DNA of 61,379 bases from CAIOTO01 sp040389165 (GTDB taxonomy: Bacteria; Pseudomonadota; Alphaproteobacteria; Paracaedibacterales; CAIOTO01), in NCBI GenBank assembly GCA_040389165.1, contig JAZKAK010000025.1, positions 1 through 61,379 of the forward strand. The letters run 5' to 3'. Below, one piece after another: positions 33,968 through 43,822 of this stretch. Position 1 is the first letter of the stretch. Each line of letters starts with the position of its first letter. The translations under genes were made by a program, and so were the position numbers. Under the pieces are notes generated by a model. That model saw nothing but the letters and a program-made list of their open reading frames with translations. It did no database searches and had not been told where the DNA came from.

Positions 33968-35932
33968 ATGCCAAATATTCCATCGATGACTTCTCGCTAT
34001 ACGGTGCTCACTACTGTTTCTCTTGATTTCCCTCTCACATATCTTGGAGAGTCTGGATTGCCATTAGGACAACTCGTTTCCATACCTTTTCGTAACCAGA
34101 AAATCGTAGGCATTATTTACAAAACTGACGAATGTGAGACGTATACAGGTGTATTGAAATCCATTTTTACGTCACTTCCTTACCAGTTTGAATCAACTTT
34201 TATTAATTTCATTGAACATGTTGCGCACTATACGATGATCCCTTTAGGGCATATTTTAAAGATGTGCATTACGCCAAAACTGGACGCTATCGCTAAAGAA
34301 GACGGCATACTTCCCTTCCCTACCTATAAACTTGATAGCCTTACATTAAATGATGATCAACAACGCGCTTTTGAAAGCTGCCAGGTGGATCTTGATCGTT
34401 TTCAGCCATTTGCATTGGATGGTGTCACAGGATCAGGCAAGACAGAACTTTATTTTTCGCTCATTCAATCCGTGCTGAAAATTGGGAAAAAAGCACTTGT
34501 GCTCTTTCCTGAAATTGCTCTAACTGAAGCCATTGTTAATCGTTTTAAGGAAACTTTTGATGATTTTCCTCTCATTTGGCACAGCGAAGTAACACCCGTA
34601 AAAAAACGAAAACTTTGGAAACAAGTGCAAAACGAGGGAGCGGCCGTCATCTTAGGTGCACGTTCAGCTTTGTTCTTACCCATTAATAACCTGGGCCTTA
34701 TCGTTGTAGACGAAGAACATGACACATCTTACAAGCAAGACGAGCAAGGTTGCTATAATGCACGTGATATGGCCATATGGCGCGCAAAAGAAGAAGATAT
34801 TCCTATAATTTTAGCTTCTGCCACACCATCACTTGAAACCTATGTCAACATCAAAAATAATCGCTATAAGCATTTAACGTTGGGGCACCGTTATGGGGAA
34901 GCTGAAATGCCAACCGTGCACATTATTGATAAAAAAGAATACCCAAAGACAATTATCACTCAGCCCATCTATAATGAAGTGGAATTGCGTCTTGCGAAAG
35001 GCGAGCAAAGTTTACTATTCCTCAATCGCCGCGGTTTTTCACCTTTGTTGGCATGCATGGGCTGCGGACACCGTTTTGAGTGCCCAGGTTGCCATGCTGA
35101 CCTAACATGGCACCGTGAACGACAAAGTATCGTATGTCATTATTGTGGTTTTCAAGCTGAGCGTCCAACAAACTGCCCTATCTGCAATAGTGTAAATCTT
35201 AAAGATCTGGGCCTTGGTATTGAAAAAGTCGCTGAGGAGACAAAACGATTGTTCCCCAACGCACGTATCGCAACAATATCCAGCGATACATTAACGACAC
35301 CTAAAGCATCAAACGATTTGTTTAACAGCATTGAATCAGGTGAAGTTGACATCATCATTGGCACACAAGTACTTGCCAAAGGACATCATTTCCCTAATTT
35401 AACGTTCGTGGGTATTCTAGACGCTGACCGAGGGTTGTATCAGATGGATTTACGCGCAGCGGAGCGAACTTTCCAGTTACTTTCTCAAGTTGGAGGACGC
35501 GCTGGGCGCATGGCACGTCAACCTGGCGTCGTTATGCTGCAAACGCGAGAGCCCGAACATCCTTTGTACGCAGCGCTTAAGGCATATGATCGTGATGCAT
35601 TTTATGAAACTGAGTTGCTTGAACGCGAATTACTCGGCATGCCACCTTTTTATCGATTAATATCTGTGACCCTTTCATCATTACGCGAAGATATACTGCA
35701 GGAAACGTGTCGTCAGCTAGCACGTGTCATCCCGCGAACCGAGCAGATCGAGGTGTTGGGACCAGCGCCATCACCCTTGTATCGGTTGAGATCACGGTAT
35801 CGCATGCGATTTTTGATTAAAGGCGATCGTCGGCAGAACCTGCAAGCCTTTACAAAAATTTGGTTAGCAGAAATTAAATTACATGCAGCGATTCAAGTAC
35901 ATGTTGATGTTGATCCATTGAGTTTTATGTGA
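33968..35932 (+). CDS. priA: Primosomal protein N' (replication restart helicase PriA)
   Basis: Superfamily 2 3'-5' helicase of 654 residues that reloads the replisome at stalled forks. The N-terminal DNA-binding part (about 1-110) is shorter than in E. coli PriA (732 residues). Walker A is GVTGSGKTE (about 156); Walker B/DEAH is VVDEEHD (about 248). The zinc-binding insertion (about 360-410) has CMGCGHRFECPGCHADL, CHYCGF and CPICNS, eight cysteines in all. Helicase motifs near 495-520 (QVGGRAGR) are intact. It is alone on its strand; a hairpin with a T-rich stretch follows 100 bases later. Confidence 0.95.
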   Translation: MPNIPSMTSRYTVLTTVSLDFPLTYLGESGLPLGQLVSIPFRNQKIVGIIYKTDECETYTGVLKSIFTSLPYQFESTFINFIEHVAHYTMIPLGHILKMCITPKLDAIAKEDGILPFPTYKLDSLTLNDDQQRAFESCQVDLDRFQPFALDGVTGSGKTELYFSLIQSVLKIGKKALVLFPEIALTEAIVNRFKETFDDFPLIWHSEVTPVKKRKLWKQVQNEGAAVILGARSALFLPINNLGLIVVDEEHDTSYKQDEQGCYNARDMAIWRAKEEDIPIILASATPSLETYVNIKNNRYKHLTLGHRYGEAEMPTVHIIDKKEYPKTIITQPIYNEVELRLAKGEQSLLFLNRRGFSPLLACMGCGHRFECPGCHADLTWHRERQSIVCHYCGFQAERPTNCPICNSVNLKDLGLGIEKVAEETKRLFPNARIATISSDTLTTPKASNDLFNSIESGEVDIIIGTQVLAKGHHFPNLTFVGILDADRGLYQMDLRAAERTFQLLSQVGGRAGRMARQPGVVMLQTREPEHPLYAALKAYDRDAFYETELLERELLGMPPFYRLISVTLSSLREDILQETCRQLARVIPRTEQIEVLGPAPSPLYRLRSRYRMRFLIKGDRRQNLQAFTKIWLAEIKLHAAIQVHVDVDPLSFM

Positions 35933-36030
35933 TTTAGTCGTTCATAAAATCTTGTAATTGACATAACAGAGATGTTCGTATGCATATAAAGCAAAAATCA
36001 AACAGGCTCCTCTTGTTCGAGGATTATGCA

Positions 36031-36080
36031 GATTACGCATTAGCTCCATTGCAATTAATGCGTATCGGTTTTATTGTATT
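36031..36080 (+). terminator. Candidate terminator of priA
   Basis: GATTACGCATTA (36031-36042) pairs with TAATGCGTATC (about 36056-36066) with one bulge, followed by GGTTTTATTGTATT. It lies between priA and hemF. Confidence 0.45.
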
Positions 36081-36111
36081 ATCAGATTAAATCGCTTATC
36101 GGATAACACCC

Positions 36112-37002
36112 ATGAATGCAGCAGCAGCCCTAGCCAACACTTCCCCAGCTCATCTAAAAGAAGTAGTAAAACCGTGGTTCACCGAGCTTCAAGCACATAT
36201 ATGCAAAGTACTTGAAGAAATTGAGAGCGAATTCAAGCACCCCACACATTTGCCTGGTCAATTTGTGTATAAGCCATGGGATCGTAGTGACCCGACGCAG
36301 CCAGACAACAAAGGTGGTGGTGGAGTTATGGGGATTATGGAAGGCGGTGCTGTGTTTGAAAAAGCAGGTGTTAATGTGTCAACGGTTTATGGGGAATTCG
36401 CAAAAGAATTCTCTCATGAGATTCCTGGCGCAGATAAAGATCCCAGTTTTTGGGCATCTGGCATTTCGCTTGTTATTCATCCCGCGAATCCATTCGTTCC
36501 CGCTGTTCATATGAATACACGTCATATCGTGACCACAAAAAGCTGGTTCGGTGGCGGCGCTGATTTGACACCAACATTTCCCATAGATGAAGATACTAAA
36601 GATTTTCATAAGGCTATGCGCATTGCCTGTGATGCCTATAATCCAGATGCGTATGCAAAATACAAACTCTGGTGCGACGAATATTTTTATCTACCTCATC
36701 GCAATGAAGCACGCGGTGTGGGCGGCATTTTCTTTGATTATGTAAACAGCGGTGATCTTGATGCCGATTTCGAATTTATAAAAGCAGTTGGCATGGCGTT
36801 TATTGATTCCTATGCACTCATTGTACGTCGCCGTATGCACCAAGAATGGAACATGGATGATAAATACAAACAGCTTGTAAAACGTGGCCGCTATGCAGAG
36901 TTTAATTTACTTTATGATAGAGGAACTCGCTTTGGTTTGATGACCAATGGTAACGTTGATGGAATTTTGATGTCTCTTCCACCTGTCGCTGCGTGGCCAT
37001 AA
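36112..37002 (+). CDS. hemF: Oxygen-dependent coproporphyrinogen III oxidase
   Basis: Converts coproporphyrinogen III to protoporphyrinogen IX using O2, a late step of haem synthesis. The 296-residue length is normal. Signatures include GGGVMGIMEGGAVFEKAGVN (about 62-81), HMNTRHI (about 139), WFGGGADLTP (about 148), YLPHRNEARGVGGIFFDY (about 195-213) and EFNLLYDRGTRFGL near the C-terminus. It shows that the organism makes haem and meets oxygen, in contrast to the oxygen-independent nrdJ enzyme. rmuC follows after one base. Confidence 0.96.
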   Translation: MNAAAALANTSPAHLKEVVKPWFTELQAHICKVLEEIESEFKHPTHLPGQFVYKPWDRSDPTQPDNKGGGGVMGIMEGGAVFEKAGVNVSTVYGEFAKEFSHEIPGADKDPSFWASGISLVIHPANPFVPAVHMNTRHIVTTKSWFGGGADLTPTFPIDEDTKDFHKAMRIACDAYNPDAYAKYKLWCDEYFYLPHRNEARGVGGIFFDYVNSGDLDADFEFIKAVGMAFIDSYALIVRRRMHQEWNMDDKYKQLVKRGRYAEFNLLYDRGTRFGLMTNGNVDGILMSLPPVAAWP

Positions 37003-37003
37003 A

Positions 37004-38311
37004 ATGATGCCAACAGAAACACTCTATATTACAATCGGCGTTTTAGGGGCAATAGCGTTAAGCTCAGGATTTGCTTATATTGCCCTTCGCCGCAAGTTTG
37101 TGTCGATGATTCAAGAAAATGCGCACCTCACTGCTGAGATTGAATTTCAGCGTGCGCATATTGCGAACAAAGAGGAAATCCTGCATCGTTCACAACAGCA
37201 ATTTCAAACCCTGCTTGAATCCATGTCACAAAAAGCATTGATTGCCAACAATGAATCCTTTTTAAATCTTGCGAAGTCTACGTTTACAGATCTGCATGAA
37301 CGCGCAAAAACTGAAATGGATCAAAAGCAAAATAATATATCAAAGATGATTGAGCCACTGCAAAAATCGCTTGAGCAAGTTGACCAAAAGATGGAAAATC
37401 TTGAAAAAGAGCGCGCGCATGCCTTCACCGATATGCGTAGGCAAGTAATTGATTTGATTGCCACACAAAAGGAATTGCGTCTGGAAACATCAAATTTAGT
37501 CAAAGCATTAAGATCTCCAACGGGACGCGGTCAATGGGGAGAAATGCAACTCAAGCGTGTCGTTGAAATGGCTGGCATGTTGGCGCATTGTGATTTCGTT
37601 GAACAAGTTACCGTTGCCGAAGGGCGCCTTCGACCCGACCTTATCGTTCGCTTACCTGGTAATAAAACAATTGTTGTCGATGCAAAAACTCCACTCATGG
37701 CGTATCTCGAGGCTTTTGAATGCACCGATGACCAGCAAAAGGCGCAGCTGTTGCAAGATCATGCACGTCAAGTGCGCGCGCATATTCGGATACTCTCGCA
37801 ACGCAATTATTCTGAACAGTTCGACCAATCCCCCGAATTTGTGGTGATGTTTATTCCAGGTGAATCTATTTTCAGTGCAGCACTTGAGGCTGATCCATCG
37901 TTGATTGAATATGGTGTGCACGAGCGCGTTATTATGGCAACGCCAACAACGTTAATTGCATTGCTTCGCGCTGTATCGTATGGCTGGCAACAAGAAGCAG
38001 TCGCCGAGAATGCCAGGCAAATTTGGCAACTGGGGCGTGATTTCTATAAACGTCTTACCGATTTTTCGGTGCACCTTGGCAAGGTTGGGAAACACCTATC
38101 GCAATCTGTTGGCGCGTATAATGACAGCGTCGGCACATTCGAGCGCCGCGTTTTGGTATCAGCACGTAAATTTAAAGACCTGGATCCAGGACTTGAATCA
38201 CACGAAATTGAGATTGTTCCACTTGATATACAGATTCGCAGTCAGCAGGTTCCTGAGGCGTTAGGTGTTTCCGAGATTGATATGGCCAAAATTGGGGCGT
38301 TAGCAGAGTAG
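37004..38311 (+). CDS. rmuC: DNA recombination protein RmuC
   Basis: A 435-residue RmuC-family protein. One N-terminal membrane segment (about 7-27, LYITIGVLGAIALSSGFAYIAL) is followed by a long coiled coil (about 30-165) and then the nuclease-like RmuC domain (about 165-360), with SPTGRGQWGEMQLKRVVEMA, VVDAKTPL, FVVMFIPGESIFSAAL and VIMATPTTLIALLRAV. The family limits inversions at short repeats in E. coli; the mechanism is not settled. It starts one base after the hemF stop, so the pair is co-transcribed. Confidence 0.93.
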   Translation: MMPTETLYITIGVLGAIALSSGFAYIALRRKFVSMIQENAHLTAEIEFQRAHIANKEEILHRSQQQFQTLLESMSQKALIANNESFLNLAKSTFTDLHERAKTEMDQKQNNISKMIEPLQKSLEQVDQKMENLEKERAHAFTDMRRQVIDLIATQKELRLETSNLVKALRSPTGRGQWGEMQLKRVVEMAGMLAHCDFVEQVTVAEGRLRPDLIVRLPGNKTIVVDAKTPLMAYLEAFECTDDQQKAQLLQDHARQVRAHIRILSQRNYSEQFDQSPEFVVMFIPGESIFSAALEADPSLIEYGVHERVIMATPTTLIALLRAVSYGWQQEAVAENARQIWQLGRDFYKRLTDFSVHLGKVGKHLSQSVGAYNDSVGTFERRVLVSARKFKDLDPGLESHEIEIVPLDIQIRSQQVPEALGVSEIDMAKIGALAE

Positions 38312-38379
38312 AAGAGATTTCTTACAAAGCAATTTCTGTCAGTAAAACTTCCAGACTTTCTCTTGGATAAGATGTTAGC

Positions 38380-38636
38380 TCACTCTTCTTTATAAGCGAT
38401 TGGTAAAACTTCAACCATAATAAGAAAAATGGGCCCGTATCGATTGACTGCTGACTCAATGGCCGGCAAAATTTCACCACACTCACCGTTTAAATACTCA
38501 TGTAAGTAAGCATCTTTCCACTTTGCTCATTAAACGTTTCTGCAAACACTAAAAGCGTTAGGTTTTCAAAAGAGTCTTTTGAGTTAATGGAAGACAAGCT
38601 CAGCAACATCTTCAGGTTTTCATACTTTTCCACCAT
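38380..38636 (-). pseudogene. Decayed ORF with an internal frameshift
   Basis: Two protein-like reading frames run in series on the minus strand. The first begins with an ATG at 38636, MVEKYENLKMLL..., and ends at 38490 with a stop. The second, entered near 38525, reads KDAYLHEYLNGECGE through GPIFLIMVEVLPIAYKEE and stops at 38380. Joined by a single frameshift they would give roughly 85 residues. No family is recognised. It overlaps the end of the mlaD tail frame by 17 bases. It may be the remnant of a gene, or chance. Confidence 0.35.
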
Positions 38637-38892
38637 CAGCTGGATCAGCAGGCGCTTCGTCTTTTGAATCTTCTGCTACCTCAGTTGGCGCTTCATCTTT
38701 TGAAACATCTGTTGCATCATCAGATTCTACACGTGTCTTTTTATTTGATTTTTCATCTGCCGCATCATTGGGCAGATCATCAATATTCTTATCAGATTTA
38801 TTGTCTGTTGTAAGATTGGATTTTTTAAGAGCTAAATCTTTCTTTGAATTAACTCTTTGCTTACCTTTTGATGACAAGTCGACTATGGCTTT
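38620..38892 (-). CDS. Possible frameshifted C-terminal tail of MlaD
   Basis: An open frame of about 90 codons, rich in Lys, Asp, Glu, Ser and Ala (for example SKDEAPTEVAEDSKDEAP), lies directly after mlaD. It has no credible start of its own: only a TTG without a ribosome binding site. The mlaD frame meets a run of nine A residues (38890-38898) just before its stop. With one more A the mlaD frame would read KKKAIVDLSSKG straight into this tail. It is therefore better read as the tail of MlaD, lost or reached only by slippage, than as a separate gene. Confidence 0.5.
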   Translation of the reverse strand, partial: KAIVDLSSKGKQRVNSKKDLALKKSNLTTDNKSDKNIDDLPNDAADEKSNKKTRVESDDATDVSKDEAPTEVAEDSKDEAPADPADGGKV

Positions 38893-39362
38893 TTTTTTGG
38901 ATTGGAATCGTCAGCTTTTGAAAACAAGAATTTATTTAACAATGTTTCCAAGTTAACAGATGATTCAGTCTGCGTTATAATCCCTTTATCAGCCAATAAT
39001 TCCGAATCAGCACCCGGATCCAGAGAAATGTATTTCCCGCCAAGCAATCCTTCACTCACGATTGCAGCACTTGAATCCATTGGTAGCTTAATAGAATTAT
39101 TTATAAATAGCGTAGCTCGTGCTTGATAACTTTTTGGGTCTATTTCCAAAGATAATACAGAACCTACTTTAACACCGCTTACTTTTACATCACTTCCCAC
39201 GTGCAAACCATCAGTACGCTGAAATTTAGCCATGACAGTATATCCATTCGAAGAGCGTCCAGCTTGTCCAGAGGTATATGCAAAATAAACAAAATAAGCA
39301 GAAACAGCAATAACAAATCCGCCGAGAAGAGTTTCAATAATACTATTTGATGTTTTTGCCAT
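38883..39362 (-). CDS. mlaD: Outer-membrane lipid asymmetry protein MlaD
   Basis: Periplasmic MCE-domain subunit of the Mla phospholipid transporter, 159 residues. An N-terminal membrane segment (about 8-28, ETLLGGFVIAVSAYFVYFAY) anchors it; the MCE domain (about 38-120) has VMAKFQRTDGLHVGSDVKVSGVKVGSV and GLLGGKYISLDPG. The C-terminal helix region (about 130-150) ends with KADDSNPKKKP and a stop inside a run of nine A residues. The mlaE and mlaF genes are not adjacent. A frameshifted acidic tail follows. Confidence 0.9.
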   Translation of the reverse strand: MAKTSNSIIETLLGGFVIAVSAYFVYFAYTSGQAGRSSNGYTVMAKFQRTDGLHVGSDVKVSGVKVGSVLSLEIDPKSYQARATLFINNSIKLPMDSSAAIVSEGLLGGKYISLDPGADSELLADKGIITQTESSVNLETLLNKFLFSKADDSNPKKKP

Positions 39363-39722
39363 TATTTTTTACAGCCCCCTTTATTGGCTCACGCAAAGAT
39401 TTGTTTATTGTTTCTTAGAATTTTGCTAAATGCAAAAATACGCTAGCGAACTAGCACATAAAAATAAGCAGACAGATGCGTCATGTTTTAATTTACTATT
39501 AAACTATCGCGTATCATACGACAAAGCGCGCAAGCAATCAACTTTTGATCCGTCATTTTTTATGTTAAGTGCAATATTTTTTCATCTTTCATTTGAAATT
39601 ATTAATTGAGTTCCTCGTAGATTCAGCTTACTCATGTAGAGTTAATAAACTATTAAAACAAATCCAAAGATATCTATTACGTAGATAAATGTAGATAGCA
39701 CATTAACTTAAAAAAACACAAA
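39363..39722. other. Spacer between mlaD and the RND operon
   Basis: A 360-base AT-rich stretch with no gene. It should contain the promoter of mlaD on the minus strand. A small UUCG-type hairpin lies at 39442-39455; nothing else stands out. Confidence 0.5.
39434..39455 (-). terminator. Weak terminator candidate of the RND operon
   Basis: On the minus strand GCTAG-TTCG-CTAGC (39455-39442) forms a 5-bp stem capped by a UUCG loop, followed after four bases by TTTTT. Confidence 0.35.
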
Positions 39723-42700
39723 TCAAATAGAACTCGTTTTTTCTTTAATTGCTGCATAAAAGGTAGGCAATAAAATCAGGGTTAATAATGTACCAAAGCT
39801 CAGGCCTCCGACAAGCACAGCACCAATAACGCGTCTTGTTTCAGATCCGCTCGAGTTCGATAGAATTAAAGGAAGAGCACCTAATATCATAGCACTTGTT
39901 GTCATTAGAATTGGTCTTAGCCTTAATCCAGCGGCCTTTTTAACAGCGTCAACTGCATTCATACCCTTTGCCATTTGTTGATTGGCGAATTCGACAATTA
40001 ATATACCATTTTTTGTAATAAGCCCTATTAATGTAATTAATCCAATTTGCGTGTAAATATTCATTGATTGACTCGATAGCCACAAAACCAATAATGCCCC
40101 CATAGAGGCAAGAGGCACAGTTAGCATTACAATGAGTGGATCCAAAAAACTTTCAAATTGAATAGCCAAAATAGCGTAGATAAAAACGATTGCCAACATG
40201 ATAAGAATCATCATCGTTGAAGCTGATTCTTTGTGTACCTTTGCTGTACCAATCCATGTTTCTTTATATGCATGCGGTAATGTTGCATCCGCCAATTTCT
40301 TTAGTGCGTTCATATTTTGATCAAGCGATCCTCCTGCTGTTTGTGCAGTCAATGTAAGTGATCGCATCTGATTATAATGAAACAAACTGTCTGGCTGTGT
40401 CGAAGGTTTCAACGTGCCAAGCGTTCCGAGTGATATACGACTTCCTTCTTTGTTAGTTACGTATAATTCATCTAATGTCCAGGGTTTATCCTTTCCTTTA
40501 AGTGTAATCGAGTACGAAATACCATCTTTATTAAAAGCTAAAGACCTATCATTACTAAAGAAAATAGAAACTTGTTTTGTTATAGAAGCTGCATCAAGCT
40601 TGTATTTACCAAGCAAGTTGTTATTAAAATCAATGGTGTATGACTTGCTGTTCAAATTTAAATTATGAGCAAGCGACGTAAATATTTTTTCATCAATTGA
40701 TGCTTTTGTTATTTTTTCTGCGGACTCATAGAGAGCTGAATACGAATCAACCGTTGATACGACCATCTTCAAATCATTGCCACCTGAACTCTCAAGTCCT
40801 GGCAGGCCTGAATCAATGGATTCCACAAACATGTCAACTGAAGGAAAATCATTTACAAGAGCCTGAATGTTTTCTCTCAGCATTTCAGCTGACCTATTTC
40901 GATTTGCTTTAGGTTTTAAACCGAAACAAAGATAGGCTCCCCAATCCCCTGCAAAAACCATAACACTTTCTGCTTCAGGGAGAATGCCAATCTTTTGTTG
41001 CACTTCACCTATATAGCCTTCTAGTACATTAATATCTTTACCTAGAATTGCAGGAATAAAAACACCTATTAAACCACGATCTTCTTTTGGCGCCATCTCT
41101 GTCGGCAAAACCTTAACAAGAGAAAACGTCGCCCCAAAAACACAAAGCATAACAAGAATAACCAACTTAGTTTTTGTTAAAAGAATCGTTAAGAGTGCTT
41201 CATATTTAACAGTCACTTTGTCCAAAAATACGTCAACACCAGGGCACAAATTACGACGTTCACTTTTTAAAAATGCCCCGCACATTAACGGTGACAACGT
41301 CAGGGCAACGACTCCAGATACAAAAACACTGCCCGCAAGTGCAATGGCAAACTCAACAAACAGCTGACCAATAGCCCCTTGGATAAATGCAATTGGCACA
41401 AACACACTTACAAGCGTAAACGTCATTGCAACAATGGCAAAACCAATTTCTTTACCACCCTTAATTGCGGCATCTAACGGTTTCAAGCCTTCTTCTATGT
41501 GACGTGCAATATTTTCAAGCACAACAATGGCGTCATCCACCACCAAACCAATCGCCAGAACCATGGCTAATAACGTGATAATATTAATTGTGCAGCCAAA
41601 CATACTTAAAAAGAGCATAGATCCCGCAAGTGAAATGGGGATGGTAACTAGCGGAATAAAGGTTGCACGGAAAGACCGCAGAAATAGAAATACGATCCCC
41701 AACACTAAAAGAATAGATTCAATAATTGATGATTGGATCGTTGATATCGATGATTTCACAAATTCAGCTTGATCGAGGACAACACGCATGCGCATATCTT
41801 TTGGCAAACTTTGCTTAACTTCTTCGACTTTCTCATTTACTAAATCGGAAACATCAACCGGGTTTGCACTCACCCCACGTCTAATACAAATAACGACACC
41901 TGATTTACCATTCACTTTTACGCGAGAAGATGTATCATCTGTTTTCTGCACGACCGTCGCTACTGAACGTAATAAAATAGAAGGAGATTCCTTTGTTGCA
42001 GAACGAATCACCAAATTTTCATAGTCTTCTTGGCTATTTAATGACCTAACAAACGTTGTTGGGATTTGATTTTGAAATTTCCCAACAGGAAATGAGCTAT
42101 CACTTGCCTTAAGGACCTCATACACTTCATCTGCATTCACGCCAAACATATATAAAAATTTTGGATCAAGTGTAATTTCATATATATATTGCTGTCCATA
42201 GATGTCGACAGAACTTACCCCCGGAATACTTCTAAAAGCATTTTTAAGGTTCAAATTGGCATAATGCGTCAGTGCGCCGAAATCAGATGTATTGGATTCG
42301 ATTGAAACAGCTATAAAAGGCGGACCATTACTATCTGCTGTTTTTTTCTTGATAATGGGCTGTTTAATATCCTTTGGCAACGCATCCATCGCAAGGGAAA
42401 CAGCATCACGCGCAGCCGTCATTGCCCGATCAATAGGAACGCCTGCATTAAAATTAAGCGTTATATCAACCCACCCAGATTGTGTTGTGGATTGCAGATC
42501 CATTAAGCCTTCAATGCCTGCAAGATTATCTTCCAGCACATTGGTAACGGTCGATTCAATCACATCAGCAGATGCATTAGGATACGTTGTTGATACACTA
42601 ATTGTCGAAAAACTAATCGATGGATACTCACGTAAAGATAGTTGATCAAAGCATAAAACCCCGATGATTAACACCATCGCATTGATCACAAGCGCTATAA

Positions 42701-42734
42701 CCGGATGTTTAATAAAGTATCCCGTTATATTCAT
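39723..42734 (-). CDS. RND efflux permease (HAE-1/AcrB family)
   Basis: Inner-membrane proton-driven exporter of 1003 residues, slightly short of AcrB (1049). The typical 12 membrane segments and two large periplasmic loops are visible. Landmarks are the N-terminal FIKHPVIALVINAMVLIIG, the TMS4 charged motif LAIGLVVDDAIVVLENI (about 395-411) with the Asp pair of the proton relay, and the repeat in the second half, IGLITLIGLITKNGILIVEFA. The start overlaps the stop of the adaptor gene by four bases (ATGA). No outer-membrane TolC homologue or regulator is adjacent. Substrates cannot be inferred from sequence. Confidence 0.93.
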   Translation of the reverse strand: MNITGYFIKHPVIALVINAMVLIIGVLCFDQLSLREYPSISFSTISVSTTYPNASADVIESTVTNVLEDNLAGIEGLMDLQSTTQSGWVDITLNFNAGVPIDRAMTAARDAVSLAMDALPKDIKQPIIKKKTADSNGPPFIAVSIESNTSDFGALTHYANLNLKNAFRSIPGVSSVDIYGQQYIYEITLDPKFLYMFGVNADEVYEVLKASDSSFPVGKFQNQIPTTFVRSLNSQEDYENLVIRSATKESPSILLRSVATVVQKTDDTSSRVKVNGKSGVVICIRRGVSANPVDVSDLVNEKVEEVKQSLPKDMRMRVVLDQAEFVKSSISTIQSSIIESILLVLGIVFLFLRSFRATFIPLVTIPISLAGSMLFLSMFGCTINIITLLAMVLAIGLVVDDAIVVLENIARHIEEGLKPLDAAIKGGKEIGFAIVAMTFTLVSVFVPIAFIQGAIGQLFVEFAIALAGSVFVSGVVALTLSPLMCGAFLKSERRNLCPGVDVFLDKVTVKYEALLTILLTKTKLVILVMLCVFGATFSLVKVLPTEMAPKEDRGLIGVFIPAILGKDINVLEGYIGEVQQKIGILPEAESVMVFAGDWGAYLCFGLKPKANRNRSAEMLRENIQALVNDFPSVDMFVESIDSGLPGLESSGGNDLKMVVSTVDSYSALYESAEKITKASIDEKIFTSLAHNLNLNSKSYTIDFNNNLLGKYKLDAASITKQVSIFFSNDRSLAFNKDGISYSITLKGKDKPWTLDELYVTNKEGSRISLGTLGTLKPSTQPDSLFHYNQMRSLTLTAQTAGGSLDQNMNALKKLADATLPHAYKETWIGTAKVHKESASTMMILIMLAIVFIYAILAIQFESFLDPLIVMLTVPLASMGALLVLWLSSQSMNIYTQIGLITLIGLITKNGILIVEFANQQMAKGMNAVDAVKKAAGLRLRPILMTTSAMILGALPLILSNSSGSETRRVIGAVLVGGLSFGTLLTLILLPTFYAAIKEKTSSI

Positions 42735-43822
42735 TTCTTTAGACTCGTGTCAGTATTTTTGACTGCCTCGGCAACTTTTGGATTATGAATTTTAACTTCT
42801 GTATCGTTTGATAAACGTGACTGCCCATGCGATACGATCACATCACCAGCAACGAGTCCTTTTGTTATTTCCACCATATCACGTGCACGCAGACCCAGCT
42901 CGATAGGTTTCAACACTGTTTTCGAATCTTTTATCAGATACACATGTGGTTTTCCTTGTTCCAAGAAAACTGCGTCATCGGGTAAAACAATAACATTATT
43001 TTTCTCAGAGACTGTCAATTCCACGTCAATAGGCATACCAACAATGCACTCCTTTGATTCAATAGCTACCGTTGCTGGTGCCATATGTGTGGACTCATCA
43101 AGCATCTTTTGCACCTCTTGTAGTGGGTACTGCTTTCCGTCAATCACTACTTTCTGTCCTATATTAACAGAGGCTATCAAAGATGCAGGAATATCAAATT
43201 CAACAATCATTGTCGTTGGATCATAAAAAGTTAATAAAATTGCCCCTTCTTTAATTTCAGTTCCATCACGCCCTTTATAAGCACCGATAATTCCATCAAA
43301 GGGTGCATGAAATCTTATTTTAGCGAGTTCAATATTTGCTGCAGCCAGATTTCTTTCAGCTTCAAGAAAAAGCGATTGCTTTTCTTCAGCTGCTTGTTTA
43401 CTGCTGGCACCTGTTTTTAATAATATTTTTGTGCGCTCAAATTGAGCATTTGCTATTTGCACAGAAGAAACAGCAGATTCGCATCTTTTTTCGATATCTG
43501 GGTTACTAATACGCGCGATAAGTGTGTCTTTGGTTACGGTATCACCTGCTTTTCTTAAAACTTCAAGAATACCAGAAGCCTTTGCAATGAGGAGAGTTGA
43601 ACGTTTTGCACGCACGGTGCCAATAAGACGCACTGTTTGTTCGATGTGTTGCGGCGTAGCTGCCACAACTTCAACTACTTTAGTTATGGGCTCTATTTTC
43701 TTTGTCGTAAATAAGGTGACACATAAAATAATCCCAAGAAGAGCGATAATAGTTGAGAATATGATAAAATTCTGTCTGCTATGTTCTGAAATAATTTTTC
43801 TTATTTTATTATAAATTTCCAT
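42731..43822 (-). CDS. RND efflux periplasmic adaptor (membrane fusion protein)
   Basis: A 363-residue adaptor that joins the RND pump to the outer-membrane channel. An N-terminal membrane anchor (about 19-40, FIIFSTIIALLGIILCVTLF) is followed by a lipoyl-like domain (VRLIGTVRAKRSTLLIAKASG and APFDGIIGAYKGRDGTEI), a helical hairpin (about 110-170), a beta-barrel and a C-terminal membrane-proximal domain (VIVLPDDAVFLEQGKPHVYLI). It is not a lipoprotein, having no lipobox. It is the first gene of the operon; its last four bases overlap the permease start. Confidence 0.92.
   Translation of the reverse strand: MEIYNKIRKIISEHSRQNFIIFSTIIALLGIILCVTLFTTKKIEPITKVVEVVAATPQHIEQTVRLIGTVRAKRSTLLIAKASGILEVLRKAGDTVTKDTLIARISNPDIEKRCESAVSSVQIANAQFERTKILLKTGASSKQAAEEKQSLFLEAERNLAAANIELAKIRFHAPFDGIIGAYKGRDGTEIKEGAILLTFYDPTTMIVEFDIPASLIASVNIGQKVVIDGKQYPLQEVQKMLDESTHMAPATVAIESKECIVGMPIDVELTVSEKNNVIVLPDDAVFLEQGKPHVYLIKDSKTVLKPIELGLRARDMVEITKGLVAGDVIVSHGQSRLSNDTEVKIHNPKVAEAVKNTDTSLKK

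Noticed and set aside
38620..38877. Independent small acidic gene with a TTG start
   Set aside because: No ribosome binding site, and the frame joins that of mlaD if one A is added to the A9 run, so a tail of MlaD explains it better.
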